A stretch of 64,000 nucleotides of DNA from Gemmatimonadaceae bacterium (GTDB lineage: Bacteria; Latescibacterota; UBA2968; UBA8231). The position numbers and the translations under genes were made by a program. Shown piece by piece: positions 34,841-45,822 of the stretch. Location of the stretch: the NCBI GenBank assembly GCA_002726335.1, contig PBSR01000272.1, positions 35,802 through 99,801 on the forward strand, written 5' to 3'. Position 1 is the stretch's first letter. Every line of letters starts with the position of its first letter. The notes under the pieces were generated by a model that saw only the letters and a list, made by a program, of their open reading frames with translations, was not told where the DNA came from and did not search any database.

Positions 34841-35580
34841 ATCGGGACCGGCACAGATCTGACGCTGATGTCGACTGGAGCAACATCCACTCCGCCGACG
34901 CCAGTTGGCGCACGAGGCTCCTGGGCGACCTGTCGGAGGCCTATGCCATCCCCAGATATGTCGAGATCTTCCTGCAGACCTTCGGTGGAGACCGGGGGCT
35001 TCGCTTTCTCGAGGTCGGCGCCGGCAACGGCGAAGTCCCCCGTTGTCTGCAGGAGTTGGCCCCGCCTTGCGTCGGCGAGTACGTCGTCTCCGAGTTGTTC
35101 GCCGATGGCGCCCGCTGGTTGCGTTCACAGAATCTCACCGCCTGCGTCGCCGATGCCCAGCAGCTGCCCTTCGCCGATGGCGCCTTTGATGCCGTCATCT
35201 CCTACGACGTCCTGCACCACGTCTCCGATCCGTACCGTATGGCGCAGGAGATGATACGCGTGTCGCGCGGGCGCCTGCTGCTGACCGAATCGAATGGCCT
35301 CAGCCTCGGGCGAAAGCTCATGGAGCAGACGGCGGGGCACAAAGCGGCTGGTGAGCGCTCCTATACGCCCTGGCGATACAGGCAATTCTTCACCGCCGGC
35401 GGCAGGCGGCTGTGTTCGTTCCGTATCCGGCCTTTCCTGTTCCCGGTACCCGGTGGCGTGCCCTCACCCCTGCTGCGCCCGTTGATCTTTTTCAACCGGG
35501 TGATCGAGCGCGTACCTTTTGCCCGGTGGCAGTGCTCGAATGTGTGGATGACTCTGGAAGTAGAGAACCCGGTGCCTTGA
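34837..35580 (+). CDS. class I SAM-dependent methyltransferase
   Basis: 247 residues from a GTG that overlaps the epimerase stop (34837-34840). Motif I LEVGAGNGE (59-67) and motif III/IV VISYDVLHHVSDP define a Methyltransf_11-type fold. The C-terminal third is hydrophobic (PFLFPVPGGVPSPLLRPLIFF), suggesting membrane contact or a lipid-linked substrate. It sits between an epimerase and a polyprenyl-phosphate glucosyltransferase-like gene. A sugar or lipid O-methylation is likely but not shown. Confidence 0.8.
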   Translation: MNRDRHRSDADVDWSNIHSADASWRTRLLGDLSEAYAIPRYVEIFLQTFGGDRGLRFLEVGAGNGEVPRCLQELAPPCVGEYVVSELFADGARWLRSQNLTACVADAQQLPFADGAFDAVISYDVLHHVSDPYRMAQEMIRVSRGRLLLTESNGLSLGRKLMEQTAGHKAAGERSYTPWRYRQFFTAGGRRLCSFRIRPFLFPVPGGVPSPLLRPLIFFNRVIERVPFARWQCSNVWMTLEVENPVP

Positions 35581-36299
35581 GTGAACCCATCTACCTATCC
35601 GTGGTGATTCCCGCTTACAACGAGAGTCATCGCATCGAAGAAACCCTCAAGGACTGCCGACCGTACCTCGATGGACGTGGCGAGCCATACGAGGTGATCG
35701 TCGTCGATGACGGCAGTCGGGACGATACGGTGGCCCGGGTGGAAGCGATGGCTGCCGATTGGCCGTCCCTGCGCGTTCGATCTCTGGCAGATAACCAGGG
35801 CAAAGGCGCCGCAGTACGCACCGGCTGTCTGGAAGCCAGGGGATCGAGGATTCTGTTCATGGACGCCGATCACTCCACCCGGATCGAATGCCTCGATGTC
35901 TTCCTCCCCCTCCTCGACGGCCCGTACGAGATCGTCGCCGGGTGGCGGGCGGCCCCCCAGGGCGAAACTCTGATCCGACGCCTGCTGGGACGCGGCTTCC
36001 TTGTTCTGGCCCACCTCATCGTTTTCCGACAGCGAGTCGCCGACTCTCAGTGCGGCTTCAAGTGCTTCACGCGCGAGGCCGCACAGGCGATCTTCCCGCG
36101 TACGCACATCAACGGTGGCACTCTTGACGTCGAGATTCTCCACCTCGCCCACCAGTTGGATCTGTCCGTGCATTATGAACCCGTTGAGTGGCAGAATGCG
36201 CCGGGTTCGACGATCAGTCCCATGCGCTGCCTCGTGCAGGATCCCATCGACATGATGCGAATCCGTAGCCATCGGCTGGGCGATTCGGAGCCCATCTGA
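35577..36299 (+). CDS. GT2 glycosyltransferase, dolichyl/polyprenyl-phosphate glucosyltransferase-like
   Basis: 240 residues from a TTG at 35577 that overlaps the methyltransferase stop (TTGA). The protein starts directly with SVVIPAYNESHRIEETL, then VVDDGSRDDT, NQGKGAAVRTGCL, the DADHS metal motif and DSQCGFKCF, the pattern of the DPG-synthase branch. These enzymes move glucose or mannose from a nucleotide sugar to a polyprenyl phosphate. No GtrA-like membrane tail is attached. It could supply the lipid-linked sugar for the GT-C/TPR enzymes encoded on either side. Confidence 0.85.
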   Translation: MSEPIYLSVVIPAYNESHRIEETLKDCRPYLDGRGEPYEVIVVDDGSRDDTVARVEAMAADWPSLRVRSLADNQGKGAAVRTGCLEARGSRILFMDADHSTRIECLDVFLPLLDGPYEIVAGWRAAPQGETLIRRLLGRGFLVLAHLIVFRQRVADSQCGFKCFTREAAQAIFPRTHINGGTLDVEILHLAHQLDLSVHYEPVEWQNAPGSTISPMRCLVQDPIDMMRIRSHRLGDSEPI

Positions 36300-36838
36300 T
36301 GCTGCGGGTCGAAGACAGTGTCGTCGTCCTCATTGACGTGCAGGGGAAACTCGCCGAACTGATGCATGAGAAGGAGCAGCTGTATCAGCAGTTGAAGATC
36401 CTGTTGCGCGGTGCCCGAGTGCTCGAGGTCCCCATCCTCTGGCTGGAACAGTATCCCCAGGGCCTGGGCCCCACGGTCCCGGAGATCTCGGCCCTCCTCG
36501 AGGGACTGGAACCGATCGACAAGACCAGCTTCAGTGCCTGCGGTGCCGAACAGTTCCAGCAGGCGCTGCGGGACGTCGACCGAAGTACGGTCGTGGTGGC
36601 GGGCATCGAGGGCCATGTCTGTGTGTATCAGACAGTTCAGGATCTGCTCGTTGCCGGATTCAGCGTCGAAGTCGTGGGCGACGCCGTGTCATCCCGGACC
36701 GCCGCAAACCGCAGGGCAGGTCTCGAACGGATGGAACGGCTGGGCGCCGGCATGGTGACGGTTGAGATGGTGCTGTTCGAATGGCTGCGCGAGGCCGGCA
36801 CCGCTGCCTTCAAGGAGATCTCGAAACTGGTCCGGTAG
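36299..36838 (+). CDS. isochorismatase-family hydrolase
   Basis: 179 residues from an ATG overlapping the GT2 stop by one base (TGATG). The cysteine-hydrolase triad is visible: Asp13 (LIDVQGK), Lys75 (DKTSFSA) and Cys108 (GIEGHVCVYQT), matching the YcaC-like branch. Members hydrolyse amides or enol-ethers such as nicotinamide, carbamoyl sarcosine or isochorismate; for this branch the substrate is usually unknown. The position at the end of a glycan operon is unexplained. Confidence 0.88.
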   Translation: MLRVEDSVVVLIDVQGKLAELMHEKEQLYQQLKILLRGARVLEVPILWLEQYPQGLGPTVPEISALLEGLEPIDKTSFSACGAEQFQQALRDVDRSTVVVAGIEGHVCVYQTVQDLLVAGFSVEVVGDAVSSRTAANRRAGLERMERLGAGMVTVEMVLFEWLREAGTAAFKEISKLVR

Positions 36839-36847
36839 TTGTCGGAG

Positions 36848-38965
36848 CTACCGGCGAGGCATGGCTTGCGCCTCCTGGGAGACCCGCAACGCCTCTGCCT
36901 CCCGTCCAGCTTCGGACAATGCCTGCGCCCACCGGATGCTGGCCGTTGCGCTGCGAGGCTGCAGTGCAGCCGCTGCCCCGCGCGTGTCGGCTGCCTCCTG
37001 CAACCGACCCTGGGCGGTGAGCAATCGCGCCAGGCCTTCCAGACCATCGGCGCGTCCCGGATCGATGCGGCTCAACTCGCGATAGGCGGTTTCGGAATCC
37101 TGGAATCGCCCCGTCTTTTCGGACACGTAAGCCCAGGCGGCGACGGCACGAGGGTTGGTGGCATCGTACTGAGAGGCATGGTGCAGCGCCCGCAGAGCAA
37201 GCGCCATACGCCCGTCGCGGGCAGCGCTCATGGCCAGCAGAGCGTGCGCGTCAGCGAGTCGTTCCGTCACCGAGGGCCGCTCCCGATGGGTGGGGGGCTG
37301 GTCATCGATGCGCCAGATCTCGATGTACGGTCCAGGTCGGTCGATGCCCTCGGTGTCAGCAATGGGGACGTAGTAGGCGTCCATGTCATCGAACACGGCC
37401 TTGCCTATCCCCTCGCCTGGTGAAAAGGATGCAAGCCGTTGTCCATGAATTGGCAGCCGCGTCGTGAAGGCACTGTCGAGCCGCGACGATGGCAACGGGT
37501 GGTCGTGGATCACGACGTGGTCACACTGCACATCATCCACGAGATCCCAGCTGCCGGTCTCGCTGGCAGAACGGTCGCCGCCAGCGGTGAAGGAGTAATA
37601 GGGGCTGGGGCGTGGCCGCAGGCTCGGCGCCACCGTCGCCAGGTCCGCCAGCCCGAAGGCCTCCTGGTGCCGGACCAGCAGCCACCAGAGCTGTTCGAAA
37701 GTGCGAACCTGTACGTCGCCACCCCAGCCGCCGAAGTTGCAGCAGCGGGCCCCCGAAGAGACATGTGCCTCCAGCCACTCCCGTGCCTGGGTACGCGTGT
37801 CTACGGCAGCGGAAATCTGCGCCACCCGCATCGATCGTACTGCGGGCAGAGCCAGGATTGTCACGGCCACAAGCCCGAGCCACAGCCGGCGGTAGCCGAA
37901 CCGAAGCGCCAGTCGGTCCGCGATGGCGACGATGGCCACGCCGACGAGAATCGCCTGCAGTGGCAGCAACGGCATGGCATAGCGGACGAACACGAGTTCT
38001 CCCCAGCTGATCGAGGCGTAGGCGACAACGAAGGCACAGAGGACAACGCCGATCTGCCGGTCGCGACGATACAGCGCCCACGCACCGGCGCCCAGCATGG
38101 CCATCCAGGCCGGCTCGCCGAGGTTGTGCCGCAGGCTGAACCAGAGGTGATGGAAGATGGGCAGTGAGATTTCCTGAGTTCCCTGCCTGACGTGCTCGAC
38201 CTGGAACAGGAAATGCTCCCGGAAGGTCCCGAAATCGATCCACACGAAGGGAGACGCAAGCGAAAAGACCACGAGTGAAACCCCTCCTGCGAGCCACAGT
38301 CGACGATCCAGGATCCGCCCGCCGGCCAACAGATGGGCTCCGACCACGGCGCCGGCCGCAGCGACACCGGGATATTTCGTGCCGGCGCAGAGCCCGACGA
38401 ACAGCCCGCTGATCAGGTAATGCCGGCGGCGGCCGCCATCGAGGAGACGCAGTGCCGACCACAGAGCGAGAACGAACCAGAACACCATGGTCAGATCTAC
38501 TGAGGCGATCTGCGACTGCCGGACACACAACACACTGGCCGCGAGAGCACACGCGGTGATGACGGCGGCTGTCGATCCGGACACGCGACGCGCGACACTC
38601 ATCGTCACGACGACGGTGCCGCAACTGAATGCGACACTCACCCAACGAGCCACATCCCGCAGGCGTTCCATCTCGAACAAACCGTGGAGAGCTACCCACT
38701 CGTCGAGATTGCCCGTGAGCCCACGGTAGAGGTCGAGCAGGTAGAGGACGGCATACGCCAGCCCGAGCAGGTAATAGTGGAGACTCGGGTAGTGGAAATA
38801 ATGCGGGTTCAGATCGCCGCTGAGCAGGCGGAGGGGGATGACGACCATGAAGATCTCGTCCGGATGCCAGACGAGTTCACCGTGCAGTAGCCCCCAGGCG
38901 CGCACTCCGAGGGCGAAGAGCAGCGCCCCGGTGACAACACTGGCAGACAACACGGTTCGGTTCAT
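36848..38965 (-). CDS. GT-C membrane glycosyltransferase with short TPR tail (pair B, second gene)
   Basis: 705 residues from an ATG overlapping the upstream paralogue stop by ATGA (38962-38965). ELVWHPDEIFM (Asp36-Glu37) gives the first-loop acidic motif; about ten helices follow to near residue 395. A periplasmic domain with CCNFGGWGGD and PMDAYY-like segments (DDMDAYYVPI) precedes a short TPR region (TGRFQDSETAYRELSRIDPG). It is closely related to the upstream gene and distantly to pair A. It is convergent with the isochorismatase gene, with only 9 bases between. Confidence 0.8.
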   Translation of the reverse strand: MNRTVLSASVVTGALLFALGVRAWGLLHGELVWHPDEIFMVVIPLRLLSGDLNPHYFHYPSLHYYLLGLAYAVLYLLDLYRGLTGNLDEWVALHGLFEMERLRDVARWVSVAFSCGTVVVTMSVARRVSGSTAAVITACALAASVLCVRQSQIASVDLTMVFWFVLALWSALRLLDGGRRRHYLISGLFVGLCAGTKYPGVAAAGAVVGAHLLAGGRILDRRLWLAGGVSLVVFSLASPFVWIDFGTFREHFLFQVEHVRQGTQEISLPIFHHLWFSLRHNLGEPAWMAMLGAGAWALYRRDRQIGVVLCAFVVAYASISWGELVFVRYAMPLLPLQAILVGVAIVAIADRLALRFGYRRLWLGLVAVTILALPAVRSMRVAQISAAVDTRTQAREWLEAHVSSGARCCNFGGWGGDVQVRTFEQLWWLLVRHQEAFGLADLATVAPSLRPRPSPYYSFTAGGDRSASETGSWDLVDDVQCDHVVIHDHPLPSSRLDSAFTTRLPIHGQRLASFSPGEGIGKAVFDDMDAYYVPIADTEGIDRPGPYIEIWRIDDQPPTHRERPSVTERLADAHALLAMSAARDGRMALALRALHHASQYDATNPRAVAAWAYVSEKTGRFQDSETAYRELSRIDPGRADGLEGLARLLTAQGRLQEAADTRGAAAALQPRSATASIRWAQALSEAGREAEALRVSQEAQAMPRR

Positions 38966-41565
38966 CTGGCCGTGTCAGCAGCCGCGACGACCGAGAGGGC
39001 AGCCTCGACCTCGTCTCGGCGAGGGTGTTGTGGATTGCTATCGACGAAACCCCGCATCCACTTGACGGCATCTGTCGCGCGCCCCAGATCCATCAGCGCC
39101 TGAGCTCCGTGGAGAGCCGCATCGATATCGGTGGGGGCCAGGTGGCGCGTTCGCTCCCAGTGCGGCAGCGCCTGCTGCGGGCTCTGCAGATCGTACTGGT
39201 ATGTGTACCCCAGATTGAAGTGCGCGTCGACGTAGCTCGAGTCGACGCGCACCGCGCCCTGCCACAGTTCCACGGCACGCAGAGGCAGACCGGCGGCTCG
39301 GTGAGCGACCGCCGCATTGCTGTGGTACTTGGCGCTGTCCGGCACGAGCTCCACGGCCCGGTTCAGGTTCGAAAGGGCGGCTCGGGGCGCCCCGTCCAGA
39401 TAGAGTGCGGTGCCGAGATTGAAGTGTGCGTCGGCGTAGTCCTGCCGCAGTGACAAGGCTTCGAGCCAGAGACTTCGCGAGGTGTCCGATCGCCCGATCG
39501 CCCGGTACGACACGGCCAGGTTATTCAGCAACTTCGCGTCGCGCGGTCGCTGCCTGCGGGCTCGGCCGTACAGGTCGATGGCTTGACTGTGTTCTCCCTG
39601 CCCCGCTCTCAGCTGCGCCATCCCCGTCAGACCGGGAACGCTTTCCGGGTCCAATGCCAGGACCTCCTGAAAGGCCGATTCCACCGCTTCGAGATCACCC
39701 ACACTGTGTGCGATGATAGCCTCGACCTCGAGAGCGAAGCTGCTGCCGGGCTCAATGGTTCGCGCCCGTGCCAGATCCGCCCGGGCACCGTCAAGATCTC
39801 CCGTGTTTGCCTTCGACTCGGCACCGAGCAGGAGAGTCCGGGAGAGGATATCGGTCACCGTCTGGGATGTCGCCCTGCCGGCAAATCGCTCCACCTCCCA
39901 GATCTCGATCCGCGGACCGGGTGCCAAGGCTGCCCATCCCGCCAACGGGATGTAGTAGGCGTCCATCGGGTCAAACGTCGATGCCCTCAAGTCCCCAGGC
40001 TCGTAGGGCACCCGCAGGCGGGCCTCTTGTGCCAATTGCCGATGGAAAGTCGAGTCGAGGCGGGAGTACGTGAGCGGATGCTGGTGAAGAATCAGGTGAC
40101 TGCAACCACGAGAGTGGAGCAGCGACAGGCTGCCGGTCGCCTCATTCACGTTCCCCCTCTGGACGGCATAAGAGTAGAATGGCGTGTCCTCGTCGAGACG
40201 GGCTCGACGCAGGGGACCAAGATCCTGGCCATAGGCGTTGGTGTAATTCCGGAAACGCCACCAGAGCTCCTCGTACGTATTCAGCTTCGGGTCGCCCGCC
40301 CAACCGCCGAAGTTGCACAGCGTCGAACCCGGCTGAACATTACTCTCGATCCAGGCCCGGGCCTGACTGCGCGTGTCCGTCGACCGCTGCAGCCGAACGA
40401 CGTGCCAGGCACCGTAGGCCGGCTGCAGACACAGGATCACGGTGACCATCGAGGCGACGGGAACTACGCTCGCTGTGGCTATGCGTTCTCCCTCCGCCAG
40501 ATGACGGCACCCCCGGGTGATGCCGTCACCGAGCAACGCCAGCTGCAGGGGCACCAGCGGCAGAACGTATCGCGCGAAGACCAGGTCTCCCCAGTTCACG
40601 GCGGCGTATGCCGACGCCGATGCCGCCAGGACGACGAGATGAGGCGAAGGCCGTTTCCACAGAGACCAGACGCAGACCGACAACCACCCCAGCCATGCAA
40701 GCCAGCCGGTGCCATATCGGAGGGTTTCCCGCACATGGTAGAGCAAGCCCGGCTCGAATCCGAAGCGCCCCTCAGCCGCGTGCTTCATCTGAAACAGGAA
40801 GTACTCCTGAAACGTGGAGTAATCGAGCAGCGTATAGGGCGACAGAACGAGGAAGGCTCCAATCGACACGCCGCCAGCGAGCCACAAGCGACGATCGAAT
40901 ACCCCACGACGGGCCAGCAGGTGGGCGGCGATGACGCTGCCGGCGGCGGCGGCGCCGGGGTACTTGGTGGTGGCACATACTCCAACCAGGGCGCCGGCGA
41001 GGACGTAGTCGATAAGGGCTTCGGTTCGCAGCAGCTTCACGGAGGCCAACGTGGCGGCGACAAACCAGAACGCCAGGGGGGCGTCGGTGCCGGCCAGCGG
41101 TGCCTGGCGCACGAGCAGGATATTGACGGCAGCAAGGGCCGTGGCTGCGATCCCGGCAACCGACGTGATCGCCCGCCAGTGACTGAGATGTGAGCCGCTG
41201 GCCAGCTGGCCTGCCAGCAGGCCGGTGGCGAAGACGGTGGCCAGCGAGTAGGCGACACTCACCCAGCGAGCCGTGTCCCGCGCCGCCTCCGGTGCCCATA
41301 CCTGGCGTGTGGCAACCCACTCCAGCAGCGCCGGTGCTGTTCCCGTCGCTGACTGCAGCAGAAACTGCAGGCCGTAGATGCCTGCCAACAAGCTGTAGTG
41401 GAATCCCGGATAGGAAAAGCTGTGTGGATTGAGGTCGCCGCTGAGCATGTTCAGCGGGTACACGGCCATGAAGATCTCGTCGGGATGCCACACCAGCTCC
41501 CCGGACAGGACCCCCCAACCGCGTAGAGCGGCGGCCAGGGCCATCACCCCGCACAGGGCCGCCAC
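38962..41565 (-). CDS. GT-C membrane glycosyltransferase with long TPR tail (pair B, first gene)
   Basis: About 867 residues from a GTG at 41565; a CTG at 41580 overlapping the upstream stop (CTGA) with GGAG eight bases before it may be the true start. It shares ELVWHPDEIFM, CNFGGWAGD and DPMDAYYIPL with its downstream paralogue. The tail is longer, with about six regular TPRs (HSQAIDLYGRARRQRP, YADAHFNLGTALYLDG, AKYHSNAAVAHRAAG, YVDAHFNLGYTYQYD). GT-C enzyme plus TPRs recalls eukaryotic TMTC O-mannosyltransferases. It probably acts on periplasmic or secreted acceptors. Confidence 0.8.
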   Translation of the reverse strand: MAALCGVMALAAALRGWGVLSGELVWHPDEIFMAVYPLNMLSGDLNPHSFSYPGFHYSLLAGIYGLQFLLQSATGTAPALLEWVATRQVWAPEAARDTARWVSVAYSLATVFATGLLAGQLASGSHLSHWRAITSVAGIAATALAAVNILLVRQAPLAGTDAPLAFWFVAATLASVKLLRTEALIDYVLAGALVGVCATTKYPGAAAAGSVIAAHLLARRGVFDRRLWLAGGVSIGAFLVLSPYTLLDYSTFQEYFLFQMKHAAEGRFGFEPGLLYHVRETLRYGTGWLAWLGWLSVCVWSLWKRPSPHLVVLAASASAYAAVNWGDLVFARYVLPLVPLQLALLGDGITRGCRHLAEGERIATASVVPVASMVTVILCLQPAYGAWHVVRLQRSTDTRSQARAWIESNVQPGSTLCNFGGWAGDPKLNTYEELWWRFRNYTNAYGQDLGPLRRARLDEDTPFYSYAVQRGNVNEATGSLSLLHSRGCSHLILHQHPLTYSRLDSTFHRQLAQEARLRVPYEPGDLRASTFDPMDAYYIPLAGWAALAPGPRIEIWEVERFAGRATSQTVTDILSRTLLLGAESKANTGDLDGARADLARARTIEPGSSFALEVEAIIAHSVGDLEAVESAFQEVLALDPESVPGLTGMAQLRAGQGEHSQAIDLYGRARRQRPRDAKLLNNLAVSYRAIGRSDTSRSLWLEALSLRQDYADAHFNLGTALYLDGAPRAALSNLNRAVELVPDSAKYHSNAAVAHRAAGLPLRAVELWQGAVRVDSSYVDAHFNLGYTYQYDLQSPQQALPHWERTRHLAPTDIDAALHGAQALMDLGRATDAVKWMRGFVDSNPQHPRRDEVEAALSVVAAADTAR

Positions 41566-41576
41566 GCGCCAGATGC

Positions 41577-42815
41577 TCAGCCGAACAGCTCCGTCCACGT
41601 CCGGTCGAACCCCTCGGAGCCATCGTCCAGGCGGCGCTCGAGTCGAATCCCCGGCAGGAACACCGGCAGCTTTCCCGCCAGGAAGTCGGCCCGGTACCCG
41701 CCATCTCTGTAGTGCGTCTGCCGACCGTCCGGCCAGAAGATCGTGTGGATCTCGCGGGGTTGCGGCTTGCGGTAGTCGGGATCCACGCGAAAACCCGCCA
41801 CCACGTCCCAGTCGACCTCGATGCCGAGTCCTGGTCCCTCTGGCACGCGGGCGTGGCCACCACTGATGGTGAACTCCTTGAGCAGCGTGTGCGAATAGAT
41901 ATTGACCCCGGGAATCGCCGGCCAGCGCGCCTGCGACAGCACGGCGCCGAGGTGCACTGACCACATCGTCGTCAGGCCGGTACCGACCAGCTGCAGCCAG
42001 AAGGGCATCTTCGCGTGGTGTGCCAGTGTGCCGTCGCGCATCACGCGGGAAGCACCACCGCCGATGACGAAACCGTCGCACACCCCTTCGCGAATGGCCG
42101 TCATCACCGGCGGGTTGCCGAAATGCATGGCGATGGGACTGGCGATCTTGCGGCGCAGGGCGGCGTTGCCGGCCACATCCTCCTGCGGGATCGGAGATTC
42201 TACGATCGCCAGGATCGGGAAAGTTTCCTCCAGTCGCCGGATCAGAGGCGCGGCGATGTCGACGCCGAGGAGCAGCCCGTTGAAGTCGGCGTCGAGTACG
42301 AAATGGTCGGAGGTGGCCTCGCTGACGGCCTCCAGCTGATCCTCTATATCGAACCAGGGACGGGCCTTGACCTTCATCGTCGTGAACCCGTGCTCCTCAG
42401 CTGTGGCGGCCTCGCGGGCCCACAGTTTCGGTTCCATGTCCTGCGCCCACCAGGACACGGGACACGCCTCCCTGTACTGTGTTCCCAGCAGCCGATGCAC
42501 GGGCACTGCCGCGCTCTTGCCGACGGCGTCGAACAGGGCCATCTGCAGGCCGGCTCCAAGGTCGTCGTCCCAGATCAGCTCCCAGGCGTTGCGCCCTAGG
42601 TACTGCTGTGCGGCCTCGTCACCGATCTTGCCCCAGGTGTAGTTTTCCAGCGTCTCGCCGACGCCCACGACCCCCGACGCAAGTGTGACTCGGTACAGAT
42701 CCACCACCGACCAGCCGGGGACACGGACCTCGACGGTGTGGGCACAGCGTTCGTGGAACGGCACGTCGAGCCGCCAGCGATCGATGGCGGTGATCGTAAA
42801 GTCGTTGTTGCTCAT
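41577..42815 (-). CDS. enolase-superfamily protein with altered metal site
   Basis: 412 residues from ATG 42815, with AGGAG seven bases upstream. The capping domain is followed by a barrel with KVK (Lys148, Lys150), Asp in VLDADFN (175/177) and Glu206 (VESPIPQED), as in mandelate racemase-type enzymes. The third carboxylate ligand, expected on the next strand, appears replaced: the segment reads PIAMHFGNPP. It differs clearly from the galactonate-dehydratase-like gene at 32665. It lies between acnA and a GT-C pair in one transcription unit. Substrate unknown; GlucD-like or racemase activity should not be assumed. Confidence 0.75.
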   Translation of the reverse strand: MSNNDFTITAIDRWRLDVPFHERCAHTVEVRVPGWSVVDLYRVTLASGVVGVGETLENYTWGKIGDEAAQQYLGRNAWELIWDDDLGAGLQMALFDAVGKSAAVPVHRLLGTQYREACPVSWWAQDMEPKLWAREAATAEEHGFTTMKVKARPWFDIEDQLEAVSEATSDHFVLDADFNGLLLGVDIAAPLIRRLEETFPILAIVESPIPQEDVAGNAALRRKIASPIAMHFGNPPVMTAIREGVCDGFVIGGGASRVMRDGTLAHHAKMPFWLQLVGTGLTTMWSVHLGAVLSQARWPAIPGVNIYSHTLLKEFTISGGHARVPEGPGLGIEVDWDVVAGFRVDPDYRKPQPREIHTIFWPDGRQTHYRDGGYRADFLAGKLPVFLPGIRLERRLDDGSEGFDRTWTELFG

Positions 42816-42849
42816 GGCAACACTCCTGACGGTCGTACGGGATGGGGCC

Positions 42850-45549
<2,700 letters not shown>

Positions 45550-45607
45550 GGAGTTGACCCTCTGTTCTTGTGTTGGAAAAAGCTAGGTTCGCTGCCGGGG
45601 TAGAGTG

Positions 45608-45613
45608 TGTCAA
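45608..45613 (-). promoter_or_regulatory. candidate -35 element for acnA
   Basis: TTGACA on the minus strand, overlapping the stop codon of the truncated epimerase and 59 bases before the acnA ATG. No strong -10 at 17 bases; a TAGCTT lies 22 bases downstream. The 45550-45607 leader has nothing else I recognise. Confidence 0.35.
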
Positions 45614-45813
45614 GCAGTTGGGACGGAGATCACTCGTGCGGACCGGACCGCCTCCCGGTCGCTCAGATCTCCGATGATGGAGTCCGCCAGATCCGGGTGT
45701 GGCTCCAGGGAGAAACCGCGGACCTGATGGCCCCTCCGGATCAGGTGTCGACAGATCGGTGTACCGATGGCACCGCTGGCACCGGTAACCAGGACTCGAC
45801 GAGACGTTGCCAC
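45610..45813 (-). pseudogene. truncated NAD-dependent epimerase, N-terminal remnant
   Basis: 67 codons: MATSRRVLVTGASGAIGTPI starts a normal extended-SDR Rossmann domain and continues through GDLSDREAVRSA, where intact enzymes go on to the V-D-V-V-H-L strand. Here it ends with six unrelated residues and a stop. The catalytic Tyr-Lys and all of the substrate domain are missing, and nothing downstream continues them. It starts 9 bases after the LacI-type gene. Best read as a deletion remnant; expression of a small nucleotide-binding peptide cannot be excluded. Confidence 0.65.
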
Positions 45814-45822
45814 TGCCCTGAC

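Noticed and set aside
39583..41193. Long plus-strand open frame opposite the GT-C/TPR gene
   Set aside because: Antisense shadow; composition rich in Arg, Gln and Gly with no domain.
41581..42081. N-terminal extension of the GT-C/TPR frame upstream to 42081
   Set aside because: It would lie wholly inside the enolase-superfamily gene and has no membrane or domain character.
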